The notes beneath the pieces are model-generated. The model ran no database searches. It was not told the DNA's origin and saw only the letters and a program-made list of their open reading frames with translations. The position numbers were made by a program, and so were the translations under genes. DNA of 61,446 nucleotides from an uncultured Bacillaceae bacterium (GTDB lineage: Bacteria > Bacillota > Bacilli > Bacillales > Bacillaceae_L), in NCBI GenBank assembly GCA_947497585.1, contig CANMHG010000015.1, forward strand, positions 1-61,446. Reading direction: 5' to 3'. Shown here one piece after another: positions 46,268 through 53,808 of the stretch (position 1 is its first letter; every line of letters begins with the position of its first letter).

Positions 46268-46972
46268 TTAATCTATACAACAAATTTCCTTCGAACAGCC
46301 TTCACATTGAATTTCTCTTCTTAAGTAGTTGATATTATGAATCGTTATAGTACTACCAGAGATAGAGATAACTCCATCTGATTTTAGACTAGAAAGAAAA
46401 CGGTTGACAGATTCCCTTGTACTTCCGCAAAAGTTTGCTAAATCCTGGTTTGTTAATTGTAAATCGATTACAATCGAACCGTTGGATTGGGGAATTCCAT
46501 AAGTGTTTGACATTCTAATTAGTGTAGAATAGAGCGCACCCTTTTTGCCAAAAAGCATAAGATCTCTAAACTTTGTGTGAGTTTTTTGAAAATGTGTGTT
46601 GAACCATATAATAAATTCTTTAGCTAAGGCTGAATTCGAACTAACAGCTTCTTCAATTGTTTCACGATTTAGAACGTATACTTCTACAGGAGTAACAGCT
46701 TCTGCAGTTAAAAAGTAATGTGGATTGTTTGTAAATAAAGTAAGCTCACCAATTAAATCACCAGTTTTACACATACGTAAATTAAGTTGTTGCCCATCAA
46801 TGCTTTGTTTACTTAAACGAACAATTCCAGACTTAATATAAAAAATTTCAGTAGACTTTTGCCCTTCATGAAAAATACAGCTGCCACGGTTAATTTTTCT
46901 GACCGTATCTGCTAAATCAAAAATCGTTTGCAAAGTTACTGTAGATGGCGAAAGTGTATATGCAGATGTCAT
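46268..46972 (-). CDS. fnr: Anaerobic transcription regulator Fnr (Crp/Fnr family)
   Basis: A 234-residue oxygen-sensing regulator. The cyclic-nucleotide-binding fold is at about 15-130, and the helix-turn-helix (NQDLANFCGSTRESVNRFLSSLKSDG) at about 170-200. The C-terminal cysteines in QCEGCSKEICC (223, 226, 231) match the C-terminal [4Fe-4S] ligands of B. subtilis Fnr. It activates nitrate respiration and fermentation genes without oxygen; no narK or nar genes are in this window. GAGGAGGG precedes the ATG. Its own promoter has an FNR box. Confidence 0.94.
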   Translation of the reverse strand: MTSAYTLSPSTVTLQTIFDLADTVRKINRGSCIFHEGQKSTEIFYIKSGIVRLSKQSIDGQQLNLRMCKTGDLIGELTLFTNNPHYFLTAEAVTPVEVYVLNRETIEEAVSSNSALAKEFIIWFNTHFQKTHTKFRDLMLFGKKGALYSTLIRMSNTYGIPQSNGSIVIDLQLTNQDLANFCGSTRESVNRFLSSLKSDGVISISGSTITIHNINYLRREIQCEGCSKEICCID

Positions 46973-47023
46973 TGCTATTCCCTCCTCTATAATGTGAACA
47001 ATTCGTTAACACTGCTGTTATAG

Positions 47024-47073
47024 TGTTTTTATAATAACAAGTGAATGGAAGAATGACTGTGATGGAAATCACA
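47024..47073 (-). promoter_or_regulatory. FNR box and probable fnr promoter
   Basis: A perfect TGTGA-N6-TCACA palindrome lies at 47058-47073. On the minus strand a TATTAT -10 box (47036-47031) would start transcription near 47024, placing the palindrome centre about 41.5 bp upstream. That is the class II activator position, so fnr may activate itself. Confidence 0.7.
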
Positions 47074-47178
47074 CTATTTAGGATATTTTCACGAAATGTT
47101 CACTTTTTACATTACAGAGTAACATTTAATTGTATCAGAACGACTAATAGTTAAGGATATGAATTGGAGGAGAGATAG

Positions 47179-47568
47179 TTGGTACAACAAACCGGATATA
47201 AAAATAAATGGGGAATTGTCACAGTCAGTATACTAAGTAGTCTGCTTATAACTGTAACTTATGGTTTATATGTAGTGGATGGATTATATACTTTGGACTT
47301 TTTAAAGTTATTTCTCATTATAGTTGGACTGCACCTACCTATAATAATTAGTTATTTTCTAAGGTGGCGATATTTTCACGTTGTAAGTATAATAGGTTGG
47401 CTCATTATCTGGATAGGATATATCTATTACCTGATAGCTCATAACGAAGGGATGAAGGACTTAGTTATCATCACATGGATCACTTTCTCTTGGGTTTTAA
47501 CGCAGAGCATAGCATTAGTTATACATGTGTTTATAAGTATCAAAACAAGAAGCAAAGAGTCTCTCTAA
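47179..47568 (+). CDS. Membrane protein with four helices, 129 aa
   Basis: A hydrophobic protein with about four membrane segments (near residues 12-32, 40-60, 65-86 and 96-118) and short basic ends. The start is TTG after GGAGAGATAG. The family is not recognised. It is divergent from fnr and shares the region with the FNR box, so oxygen control is possible but weaker than for fnr. Confidence 0.65.
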   Translation: MVQQTGYKNKWGIVTVSILSSLLITVTYGLYVVDGLYTLDFLKLFLIIVGLHLPIIISYFLRWRYFHVVSIIGWLIIWIGYIYYLIAHNEGMKDLVIITWITFSWVLTQSIALVIHVFISIKTRSKESL

Positions 47569-47592
47569 AAGAGTCTCTTTGCTTCTTGTTTA
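47546..47592. terminator. Bidirectional terminator after the 129-aa gene
   Basis: ACAAGAAGCAAAGAG...CTCTTTGCTTCTTGT hairpin overlapping the stop codon; serves the convergent YceI gene also. Confidence 0.88.
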
Positions 47593-47613
47593 ATATCTTG
47601 CTCTAGATAACTA

Positions 47614-48147
47614 TTATTCAGCTTTAGCAGCTTGAATTTGTAATGATACTTTTACTTTATCTCCAACTAGCACTCCACCAGTTTCTAATGCTGCGTTCCA
47701 AGTTAAGCCAAAATCACTACGGTTTATTGTACCTTCTACACTAAATCCAGCTTTTTCATTGCCCCAAGGATCCTTACCAGAACCTTCAAATGTTACTAGG
47801 AAGTTTTGAGACTTTGTAACACCATTAAGTGAAAGATCTCCAGTTACGTCATACTCGTTGTCACTTTTTCTTGAAATGTTTGTTGATGTGAAAGTCATTG
47901 AAGGTTTATTTTCAACATCAAAAAAGTCAGCTGAACGAAGGTGATTATCACGGTCAGCATTACGAGTATCGATACTTGCAAGGTCAACACTGAAAGTGAT
48001 ATCAGCTGAAGTTAGATCAGTAGGATCAGCCACAATTGTGGCATCAAAAGAATTGAATGCACCTCTTACATTTGTGAACATCATATGTTTAATTGAAAAT
48101 TCTACACTACTGTGAGTTGGGTCAACTGCCCATTTTGTTTTTGTCAT
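47614..48147 (-). CDS. YceI family protein
   Basis: A 177-residue YceI/lipocalin-like beta-barrel protein that binds isoprenoid-like lipids in its family. It has WAVDPTHSSVEFSIKHMMFTNVRGAF at the start, DNHLRSADFFDVENKPSMTF in the middle, and RSDFGLTWNAALETGGVLVGDKV at the end. No signal peptide is seen, so this copy is cytosolic. ATG at 48147 follows GGAGGAATT; the longer frame includes that site. Confidence 0.9.
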   Translation of the reverse strand: MTKTKWAVDPTHSSVEFSIKHMMFTNVRGAFNSFDATIVADPTDLTSADITFSVDLASIDTRNADRDNHLRSADFFDVENKPSMTFTSTNISRKSDNEYDVTGDLSLNGVTKSQNFLVTFEGSGKDPWGNEKAGFSVEGTINRSDFGLTWNAALETGGVLVGDKVKVSLQIQAAKAE

Positions 48148-48307
48148 GTTAAATTCCTCCATCTTTTAGTTTTAATTAAATTATCTTAAATTAAAGATAT
48201 TTGATTTCGAGATTATTATATGATTTTCAGGTTAGCATTGTCAACAATAAAGATTATAGATTTTATTAAATTTGATAAAAGCGATGATGGAAATCTAGGA
48301 TAATGTA

Positions 48308-48336
48308 TTGACATGTTCTTTATATAGAACTACAAT
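48308..48336 (+). promoter_or_regulatory. Surface-module promoter with operator in the spacer
   Basis: TTGACA (48308-48313), a 17-bp spacer, and TACAAT (48331-48336). The 16-bp perfect palindrome GTTCTTTATATAGAAC (48315-48330) occupies almost the whole spacer. Its half-site GTTCTTT fits the SinR consensus GTTCTYT. Confidence 0.82.
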
Positions 48337-48354
48337 GATAAGAGTAAGAGAATT

Positions 48355-48423
48355 GTTCTATTTGGAAAAATAGTTACAGAGTTTTTCCATATATTTTTTA
48401 GTTGGACGTTCTTTATACAGAAC
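48355..48423 (+). promoter_or_regulatory. Leader half-site, hairpin and second operator
   Basis: GTTCTAT half-site at 48355-48361. TGGAAAAA...TTTTTCCA hairpin at about 48363-48390. Second palindrome GTTCTTTATACAGAAC at 48408-48423, centred 93 bp from the first. This arrangement could support repressor looping. Confidence 0.68.
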
Positions 48424-48464
48424 TGTTTGTGAGAAGATAATACATATAGAAATAGGTGAAATTA

Positions 48465-49199
48465 ATGAGCGATAAATACAATCCGAGCAACTATGAAGGC
48501 AAAGTGAAGGAAATTAATTTAAAGGAATATGTAGATATCATAAAAAAGCGAGTATGGATTATTATTCTAATGACGCTGTTAACAACCGCTGTAGGCTATA
48601 TTTATAGTAAAAATAATACTCCTATTACTCAATATCAGACATCCACTAGAGTCATTTTAGAAGCAGAACCAAACACAATAAATACCTTAATGGTTATGAT
48701 AAAAGATCCATTAATACTTGATAAAGTAATTTCACAGTTGGGTCTTACTAAATCTTCTGGTGCATTAGCCAATCAAATAAATATAGGAAGTGTAAATGAT
48801 TCGCAAATAATTAAAGTAACGGTAATTGACACTGATCCCCAACTCGCAGTTGAAATTGCCAATACTACGATAGAAGTATTTAGAAACGAGATTACAGGAA
48901 TATTAGGCATATTTCTAAATGTGAAGGTAATTTCAGAAGCACAAGATGCCTCTCCGCTAGAAGAAGCGGGTAGTAATATGGTTCTTATCATGTTTGCATT
49001 AGGCTTAATTTTGGGTATAGGTTTTGTATTTTTATTAGATTCACTGGATAACAGAATTAGATCAGACCAAGAAATCGAAAAATATTTAGGGGCACCGGTA
49101 CTAGGTTTTATACCGAAAATGAAAGGAAGTAATACAACAGTAAAACGAAAAAGACGCAAGGAGACAATAAATAGAGGTGAAACGTTTGATACCAACTAA
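48465..49199 (+). CDS. Wzz-type chain-length/kinase-activator protein (EpsA/YveK-like)
   Basis: A 244-residue Wzz-domain membrane protein with two helices (about residues 29-48 and 172-192) enclosing an extracellular domain. The start region is EINLKEYVDIIKKRVWIIIL; the second helix is followed by SLDNRIRSDQEIEKYLGAPVLGFIP. Such proteins set polysaccharide length and activate a partner BY-kinase. ATG 48465 follows AGGTGA. It overlaps the kinase-like gene. The promoter has SinR-like operators, as epsA has in B. subtilis. Confidence 0.85.
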   Translation: MSDKYNPSNYEGKVKEINLKEYVDIIKKRVWIIILMTLLTTAVGYIYSKNNTPITQYQTSTRVILEAEPNTINTLMVMIKDPLILDKVISQLGLTKSSGALANQINIGSVNDSQIIKVTVIDTDPQLAVEIANTTIEVFRNEITGILGIFLNVKVISEAQDASPLEEAGSNMVLIMFALGLILGIGFVFLLDSLDNRIRSDQEIEKYLGAPVLGFIPKMKGSNTTVKRKRRKETINRGETFDTN

Positions 49200-49842
49200 T
49201 TTGAATCCATTTTCAAGAAGCTCAAAAGGAAAATTAGTAACACACTCCAGCCCAGAATCAAGGGTTTCTGAACAATTTAAAACTATTCGGGCTAATATAC
49301 AAATCCTTTTAGGAGATGAGAGAAAAAATATCTTGCTTTTTACAGCCACTAATAAGTCTGATGGTAATACAACATTACTGGCGAATCTAGCAGTATCTAT
49401 CGCTCAGCAACGTGAAAAAGTATTATTAATAGACGGAAATTTAAGAAGACCAGGTGTCCACTCTATTTTTAAAGTTTCTAACGATGTTGGTTTAACAGAT
49501 GTTCTCACAGAGAAGAGTCAGCTTGAAGAAGCTATAGTCCGTACAGATATTACTGGTTTAGACCTACTCACAAGTGGTTCGGTTAAAGAAAATCCTTCTG
49601 AATTGATTGGACTGAAATCTATGAAAAATCTACTTCGTGTTATGAAAAATAGGTATGATTATGTATTAGTAGATTCCCCCTCTATTTTAGAAGCTGCAGA
49701 GACTAGAATACTTGCAAATAGGTGTGAAGGGGTAGTTCTGATCGTTAATAAACAGAAAACAGCATTGGAAAGTGCTATTGAAGCAAAAAAAATCCTTGAT
49801 TTCGCAAACGTCAAGTTACTTGGAGTAGTTATGAATAGATAG
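49186..49842 (+). CDS. BY-kinase-like ATPase with degenerate Walker motifs (EpsB/YwqD-like)
   Basis: A 218-residue homologue of bacterial tyrosine kinases. The fold is clear (SEQFKTIRANIQ, LVDSPSILEAAETRILANRCEGVVLIVN). The Walker A region reads ATNKSDGNTTLLANLA, so the usual GK[ST] lysine is Asn. Walker A' reads LLIDGNLRRP, with the second Asp replaced by Asn. The C-terminus lacks a tyrosine cluster. It may bind without phosphorylating. The start is either GTG at 49177 or TTG at 49186; AGAGGTGA favours the latter. Confidence 0.82.
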   Translation: MIPTNLNPFSRSSKGKLVTHSSPESRVSEQFKTIRANIQILLGDERKNILLFTATNKSDGNTTLLANLAVSIAQQREKVLLIDGNLRRPGVHSIFKVSNDVGLTDVLTEKSQLEEAIVRTDITGLDLLTSGSVKENPSELIGLKSMKNLLRVMKNRYDYVLVDSPSILEAAETRILANRCEGVVLIVNKQKTALESAIEAKKILDFANVKLLGVVMNR

Positions 49843-49855
49843 AGTATGTTATTTT

Positions 49856-49896
49856 GTTCTTAATATAGAATATATTGTGCGTTATTAGTCTATAAT
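49856..49896 (+). promoter_or_regulatory. Third operator-like site and -10 box before the adaptor gene
   Basis: GTTCTTAATATAGAAT (49856-49871) differs by one base from a perfect GTTCT-N6-AGAAC palindrome. TATAAT lies at 49891-49896, so the site would overlap the -35 region of an internal promoter. Confidence 0.6.
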
Positions 49897-49940
49897 GTGG
49901 ATGGTAGATGTAAAGAAATATCTGTTGAGGAGAGGGCTAT

Positions 49941-51359
49941 ATGGGGCTTAAAAAGATGAAATATTTAGGATTAGCTGTACTGTTTGGTTCAGTTGTGCTT
50001 AGTGGGTGTGGAGCTAGTAATTTAGCATTCAAGCAGTATGAAGATGTTGTAGAATATAAATCTAGAGTTAGTGCGGAAGGAAAAACAACACAAGAGATTA
50101 CGTTAAAAGGAGTTTCAGAACCTTATCAAGAGGTAATGGTCTCATCGTCTGTTGGTGGCTATCTAAAAGAAGTATTAGTTGAATTAGGGTCATATGTTGA
50201 AAAGGATCAACAACTAGCGACTTTAGATGATAGTGATTTGAAATACCAAATTGAACAGGCTAGAACTTTACTTAATTTAAACCAAGCAGAGGCAGAAATA
50301 GCTGCAATGGAACAACAGATAGCTCTTAATGAGATGAAAGTAAATTTATCGCTCGATGGAACGCCAGACATAAAAGAACAGAACAATACAATAACAGATC
50401 TTAAACGCGAATTAAATCTTGCTAGGCAGCTTCTAAAGCAAAATCAATCATTGCTAAAAAGTAAGGTTGCTATGAGTCAAAAGGAAATTGACAATATACG
50501 CACGAGGATCAAGGAAATTGATGAAACTAACAATCGGAATAACGAAATAAAAGGGATACAGAATAGGTTGAATACAATTGCTAGAGATACTGCTAATCAA
50601 AATGATCAACCTATAGATGATTCTGCTAAGCAAGAGCTATTAAAGGAAAAAGACCAACTAGAAAAAAGGTTAGTACAATTAGAGAAACCAGGTAAGATAA
50701 CTTATTTAATAGAGGTAGATTTAGCAAAAGAAAAAAAAGTTTTAGAAGCAAAATTAAAAGAGCAGGAAGAGATTGACACACTAAAAAAATCTATTGAAGA
50801 AATTAATCAAGAAATTTTAATGATTGAACGAGATGTAGCAAAAGCAAATGAGATTCTAGACACGAGAGTTAGTCAGCAAACTAAACAAAGAGCAGCTTTA
50901 TCCGAAACCTCTAACCTCCAGACAAAGTCAAATGCTATTGCTACTAGTAGAACTGCTTTTGAATTACAAAGGGCTGAAGCCGAAATTAAGTTATTAGAAC
51001 TTCACCTTAATCATTTAACTGTAACAGCACCAGCCAATGGCTATATTACAACTCATAATGCAATCATGGGGGGAGCAACTGCAGCCAATGAGCTTTTATT
51101 CTCAATCACAAATATTGATAAGTTATATGTAAATATTAATGTTCCTGAGGCATTTATCAATAACATTAAACAAGATCAGGAAGTAGCTGTATCCTTTCCT
51201 ACGTTAGGAAAGACAGTAGAAGGAAAAGTCACTTTTATCTCAGTTATGGGAAATCCAAATTCTCAAACTTTCCCTGTTATGGTACTAATCGATAATAAGG
51301 AGCATGAAATAAAGGGTGGAATGGCAGCACAAGTCACTATTGTAAGTAAAGGTAAATAA
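49941..51359 (+). CDS. HlyD/RND-type membrane-fusion adaptor lipoprotein
   Basis: A 472-residue exported lipoprotein: signal peptide with lipobox LSGC (Cys about residue 23), then a biotinyl-lipoyl-like half (VMVSSSVGGYLKEVLVELGSYVEKDQQLATLDD). A long alpha-hairpin coiled coil lies at about 100-345 and the second lipoyl half at HLTVTAPANGYITTHNAIMGG, followed by a beta-barrel. Such adaptors normally serve ABC exporters. No transporter ATPase or permease lies here; it follows the Wzz-kinase pair instead. A terminator follows. Confidence 0.85.
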   Translation: MGLKKMKYLGLAVLFGSVVLSGCGASNLAFKQYEDVVEYKSRVSAEGKTTQEITLKGVSEPYQEVMVSSSVGGYLKEVLVELGSYVEKDQQLATLDDSDLKYQIEQARTLLNLNQAEAEIAAMEQQIALNEMKVNLSLDGTPDIKEQNNTITDLKRELNLARQLLKQNQSLLKSKVAMSQKEIDNIRTRIKEIDETNNRNNEIKGIQNRLNTIARDTANQNDQPIDDSAKQELLKEKDQLEKRLVQLEKPGKITYLIEVDLAKEKKVLEAKLKEQEEIDTLKKSIEEINQEILMIERDVAKANEILDTRVSQQTKQRAALSETSNLQTKSNAIATSRTAFELQRAEAEIKLLELHLNHLTVTAPANGYITTHNAIMGGATAANELLFSITNIDKLYVNINVPEAFINNIKQDQEVAVSFPTLGKTVEGKVTFISVMGNPNSQTFPVMVLIDNKEHEIKGGMAAQVTIVSKGK

Positions 51360-51366
51360 TAATGTA

Positions 51367-51402
51367 ACGAGCCCCTTATATTATAAAAGGGCTCGTTTTT
51401 TT
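51367..51402 (+). terminator. Terminator after the adaptor gene
   Basis: ACGAGCCC...GGGCTCGT followed by TTTTTTT. Confidence 0.88.
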
Positions 51403-51440
51403 ATAAACAGGTAAATATTTTTACCTTTATTGAATAATAT

Positions 51441-51455
51441 TGATAATTATTATCA
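51441..51455. promoter_or_regulatory. Perfect Fur box
   Basis: TGATAATTATTATCA is an exact 7-1-7 Fur consensus. It lies between convergent genes, with no obvious start codon close by on either strand. Confidence 0.75.
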
Positions 51456-51465
51456 ATAATAGAAA

Positions 51466-51495
51466 CAAAGAGACAGCCGCGGCAACGGCTGAATC
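51466..51495 (-). terminator. Possible terminator of the DUF1540 gene
   Basis: AGCCG-ttgccg-CGGCT on the minus strand, followed by GTCTCTTTGTTTC. Short stem, so moderate support. Confidence 0.5.
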
Positions 51496-51505
51496 TTTAA
51501 AAAAC

Positions 51506-51667
51506 TTATAAGTCTGCAGGTTCAAACGTTTTGCAGTCTGTTTCGCCACTTGAAGAAGCGTTTTTTTCCTTGTGGTTCACCACATAAATCTGAGAAGCAC
51601 CGCATTTATTCTCATTAGTTATGTTATGAACACAGCTGCTAACTTCACATAATACATCTTGTGCCAT
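51506..51667 (-). CDS. DUF1540 small cysteine-rich protein
   Basis: A 53-residue protein with the DUF1540 pattern VLCEVSSCVHNITNENKCGASQIYV and a later DCKTFEP, giving four cysteines. Metal binding is likely. AAGGAGG precedes the ATG at 51667. A perfect Fur box lies beyond its 3' end, but this gene reads towards it. Confidence 0.85.
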   Translation of the reverse strand: MAQDVLCEVSSCVHNITNENKCGASQIYVVNHKEKNASSSGETDCKTFEPADL

Positions 51668-51779
51668 TAAAAACACCTCCTTCAAATTTAGGATAAACAA
51701 AATCGGTTTATCCTATACTTGATGAAGGCTTTTAATTATTGATAGGAAATATGTAGGGGAATTTCGCTACCAGTAAAGG

Positions 51780-52703
51780 CTACGACCTCTTTATGAAAGG
51801 ACGAAGTAATAAAGGCATAAGTTGACCATTAACAATGATTACTCCTGCAATTATAATAATGCCCCCAACAACACTTTTAATAAAAATTTCTTCTTGTAAA
51901 ATAACTACTGCTGCAATCAGTGTAGTAATTGGTTCAAGGTATAAGAACATCGATACTTTCGAAGCTTCTAATACTTCAAGTGCCTTTCCCCAATACCAAT
52001 ATGCAATTCCTGAAACAAAGACACCTAAAAATAATAAATGAGCCCATTCTGAAGTAGATAATAAATGGAGTGAAGACCACCCCTTGTTTCTAATGATAAA
52101 CGGTGTTGTTAGTAAAAAGCCAATCAGACTCATATAGAAAGTTACAACAAGAGCAGGGTAAGGGATTGCTAGTTTCTTCAGAAGAATAGAATAGATAGCC
52201 CAGTTTAATGTACTCAATATCATCAGTAGAAAACCCGCATTTATCGCAAAATGAAGGGATTGCCCACTTCTTGCTGTTGTAATAAGAATAACTCCAGTAA
52301 TAGCTAAAATCATACCGATGGCTTTAGGAACACTCATTTTTTCGTGTAAAAAAAGCATCGACAGTATTACTGTAAAAATGGGGGAGAATGAAATGAGCCA
52401 ACCTGCAGATGAAGCATCAATTGTTAACAAGGCAGACGCTTGTATGACTTGATGTACAAAAACCCCTAGGATACCTAAAATCACTAAATGTTGAACATAT
52501 TTAATAGAAATTGAAAGCCTATAACGTTTTAAAAGTAAGAGTATAAATAAAAAAATAGCTCCGATTCCAAACCGAAGGACTAGTAAGGTAAAGGGATCCA
52601 GCTTTCCTAAGACTGCCTTTGTGGAAACAAAAGAAACTCCCCAAAAACTAATTGACATTGTTGCATAAAGTGAAGCACCGAGCTTTGTTTTAAATTGACT
52701 CAT
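51780..52703 (-). CDS. EamA-family drug/metabolite transporter
   Basis: A 307-residue, ten-helix membrane protein made of two EamA repeats. Typical segments are WGVSFVSTKAVLG and DPFTLLVLRFGIGAIFLF in the first, SKVSMFLYLEPITTLIAAVVIL in the second. The substrate is unknown. ATG at 52703 is preferred because AAGGAAG lies 9 bp upstream; the longer frame includes that site. Confidence 0.88.
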   Translation of the reverse strand: MSQFKTKLGASLYATMSISFWGVSFVSTKAVLGKLDPFTLLVLRFGIGAIFLFILLLLKRYRLSISIKYVQHLVILGILGVFVHQVIQASALLTIDASSAGWLISFSPIFTVILSMLFLHEKMSVPKAIGMILAITGVILITTARSGQSLHFAINAGFLLMILSTLNWAIYSILLKKLAIPYPALVVTFYMSLIGFLLTTPFIIRNKGWSSLHLLSTSEWAHLLFLGVFVSGIAYWYWGKALEVLEASKVSMFLYLEPITTLIAAVVILQEEIFIKSVVGGIIIIAGVIIVNGQLMPLLLRPFIKRS

Positions 52704-52777
52704 GCATAGAGACTTCCTTTCAGACAAAGGTTCTCTACAATCATATGCTTGTCTTTCTGAAAGATATGTTAAAAAGA

Positions 52778-52810
52778 AAAAGAACCCTTATAAAAAAGGT
52801 TCTTTTTTGA
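52778..52810 (-). terminator. Terminator after tRNA-Ala
   Basis: AAAGAACC...GGTTCTTT on the minus strand, followed by TTCTTTTT. Confidence 0.85.
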
Positions 52811-52883
52811 TGGAGCATAGCGGGATCGAACCGCTGACCTCTACGCTGCCAGCGTAGCGCTCTCCCAGCTGAGCTAATGCCCC
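52811..52883 (-). tRNA. tRNA-Ala (anticodon GGC)
   Basis: A complete 73-nt cloverleaf on the minus strand. The acceptor stem is GGGGCAT/ATGCTCC, and the D arm is TAGCTCAGCTGGGAGAGC. The anticodon stem-loop is CTACG-CTGGCAG-CGTAG with anticodon GGC, and the T arm carries GGTTCGATCC. CCA is not encoded. It stands alone and is followed by a terminator. Confidence 0.95.
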
Positions 52884-52953
52884 AATATACTAACTAGAAA
52901 CATAATATCATTTTAATATTATAAAAAACAATCTATTTTTTTAGTGATTAGGC

Positions 52954-52986
52954 ACAAAAAAGCAGGAAACAATATAGTTCCCTGCC
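52954..52986 (-). terminator. Terminator after the PRC-barrel gene
   Basis: GGCAGGGAAC...GTTTCCTGC on the minus strand, followed by TTTTTTG. Confidence 0.8.
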
Positions 52987-52996
52987 ACGTGCTTAC

Positions 52997-53761
52997 TTAA
53001 TACCAATACTTTCTTTTGTTATATTTATCATATAGTTCTTCTTCAAATTCTCTATTAATATGTTTTTCCTTGTCATAATCCGGTCCGTTTTCAATCATAT
53101 CAACTGTTAAATCTACATAGACCTTCTTATCTCCCCATCTGACATCTTTTATCCAATCTGGGGAAACGAGTACCTTTTTACCAGGCCACCAATTTTTTGT
53201 GTCCACAACCATATAGCGTACGGTCCATGTTGTAGGACAAATGATGAAATCTTCCACATGACCAATGTCTCCGTCTATCGCATGAATGTGGTAGCCAGTC
53301 ACTTCCTTCATACTTCGAAGATTTGGTTCATCAGCTCTTTCAATTTCATCATGATTAGAATGTACCTTTTTATCATCTGAATTATCTACCAACTGTCGAG
53401 GAGCCAAGACTTGTCCGCCAACTTCTGCCCCAACAAAGCTTCGGTACGGAGGGTAACCGTAATAGCTTCCAATTTCTATTTCTTTTTGCTTTGATACCGG
53501 CTTATCGGCATCAATTTCAGGACTATTTTTTATATCCTCTTTGGTTAATCCTAATTGAACTTTATTCTCTAAGACGTTAACATTTTGAATAGACATCGGT
53601 GGGATAAGTACCTTTCGTCCAGGTAACCATTTCATTGTATCCACCACTAAATAACGGGCTGTCCATTTCTCATCATCAAAAAACAAGTCGTGCACGGTTC
53701 CAATCGATCCATCTGTTGCTTGTATATCAAGCTTTTTTAACTGATTACCTTCGTGTAACAA
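52997..53761 (-). CDS. Protein with two PRC-barrel domains
   Basis: A 254-residue soluble protein with two PRC-barrel repeats: residues 5-75 (ATDGSIGTVHDLFFDDEKWTARYLVVDTMKWLPGRKVLIPP) and about 148-220 (AIDGDIGHVEDFIICPTTWTVRYMVVDTKNWWPGKKVLVSP). PRC-barrels bind RNA, photosynthetic complexes or chromosome proteins; the role here is unknown. It starts with TTG after AAGGAGG. It lies next to YtxH- and YdaT-like genes on the same strand, suggesting a stress group. Confidence 0.85.
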   Translation of the reverse strand: MLHEGNQLKKLDIQATDGSIGTVHDLFFDDEKWTARYLVVDTMKWLPGRKVLIPPMSIQNVNVLENKVQLGLTKEDIKNSPEIDADKPVSKQKEIEIGSYYGYPPYRSFVGAEVGGQVLAPRQLVDNSDDKKVHSNHDEIERADEPNLRSMKEVTGYHIHAIDGDIGHVEDFIICPTTWTVRYMVVDTKNWWPGKKVLVSPDWIKDVRWGDKKVYVDLTVDMIENGPDYDKEKHINREFEEELYDKYNKRKYWY

Positions 53762-53808
53762 AAAATCTCCTCCTTGTTAAAATTTGTTTTGCAACTCAGC
53801 GTTTATGT

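Noticed and set aside
46071..46283. Extended 110-codon version of the 39-aa gene
   Set aside because: The extension runs through the fnr terminator hairpin; a strong AGGAGG sits right before the internal ATG.
48315..48330. LexA/SOS box
   Set aside because: LexA sites in Bacillus read GAAC-N4-GTTC. Here the arms are in the opposite order (GTTC first, GAAC second) with a six-base centre.
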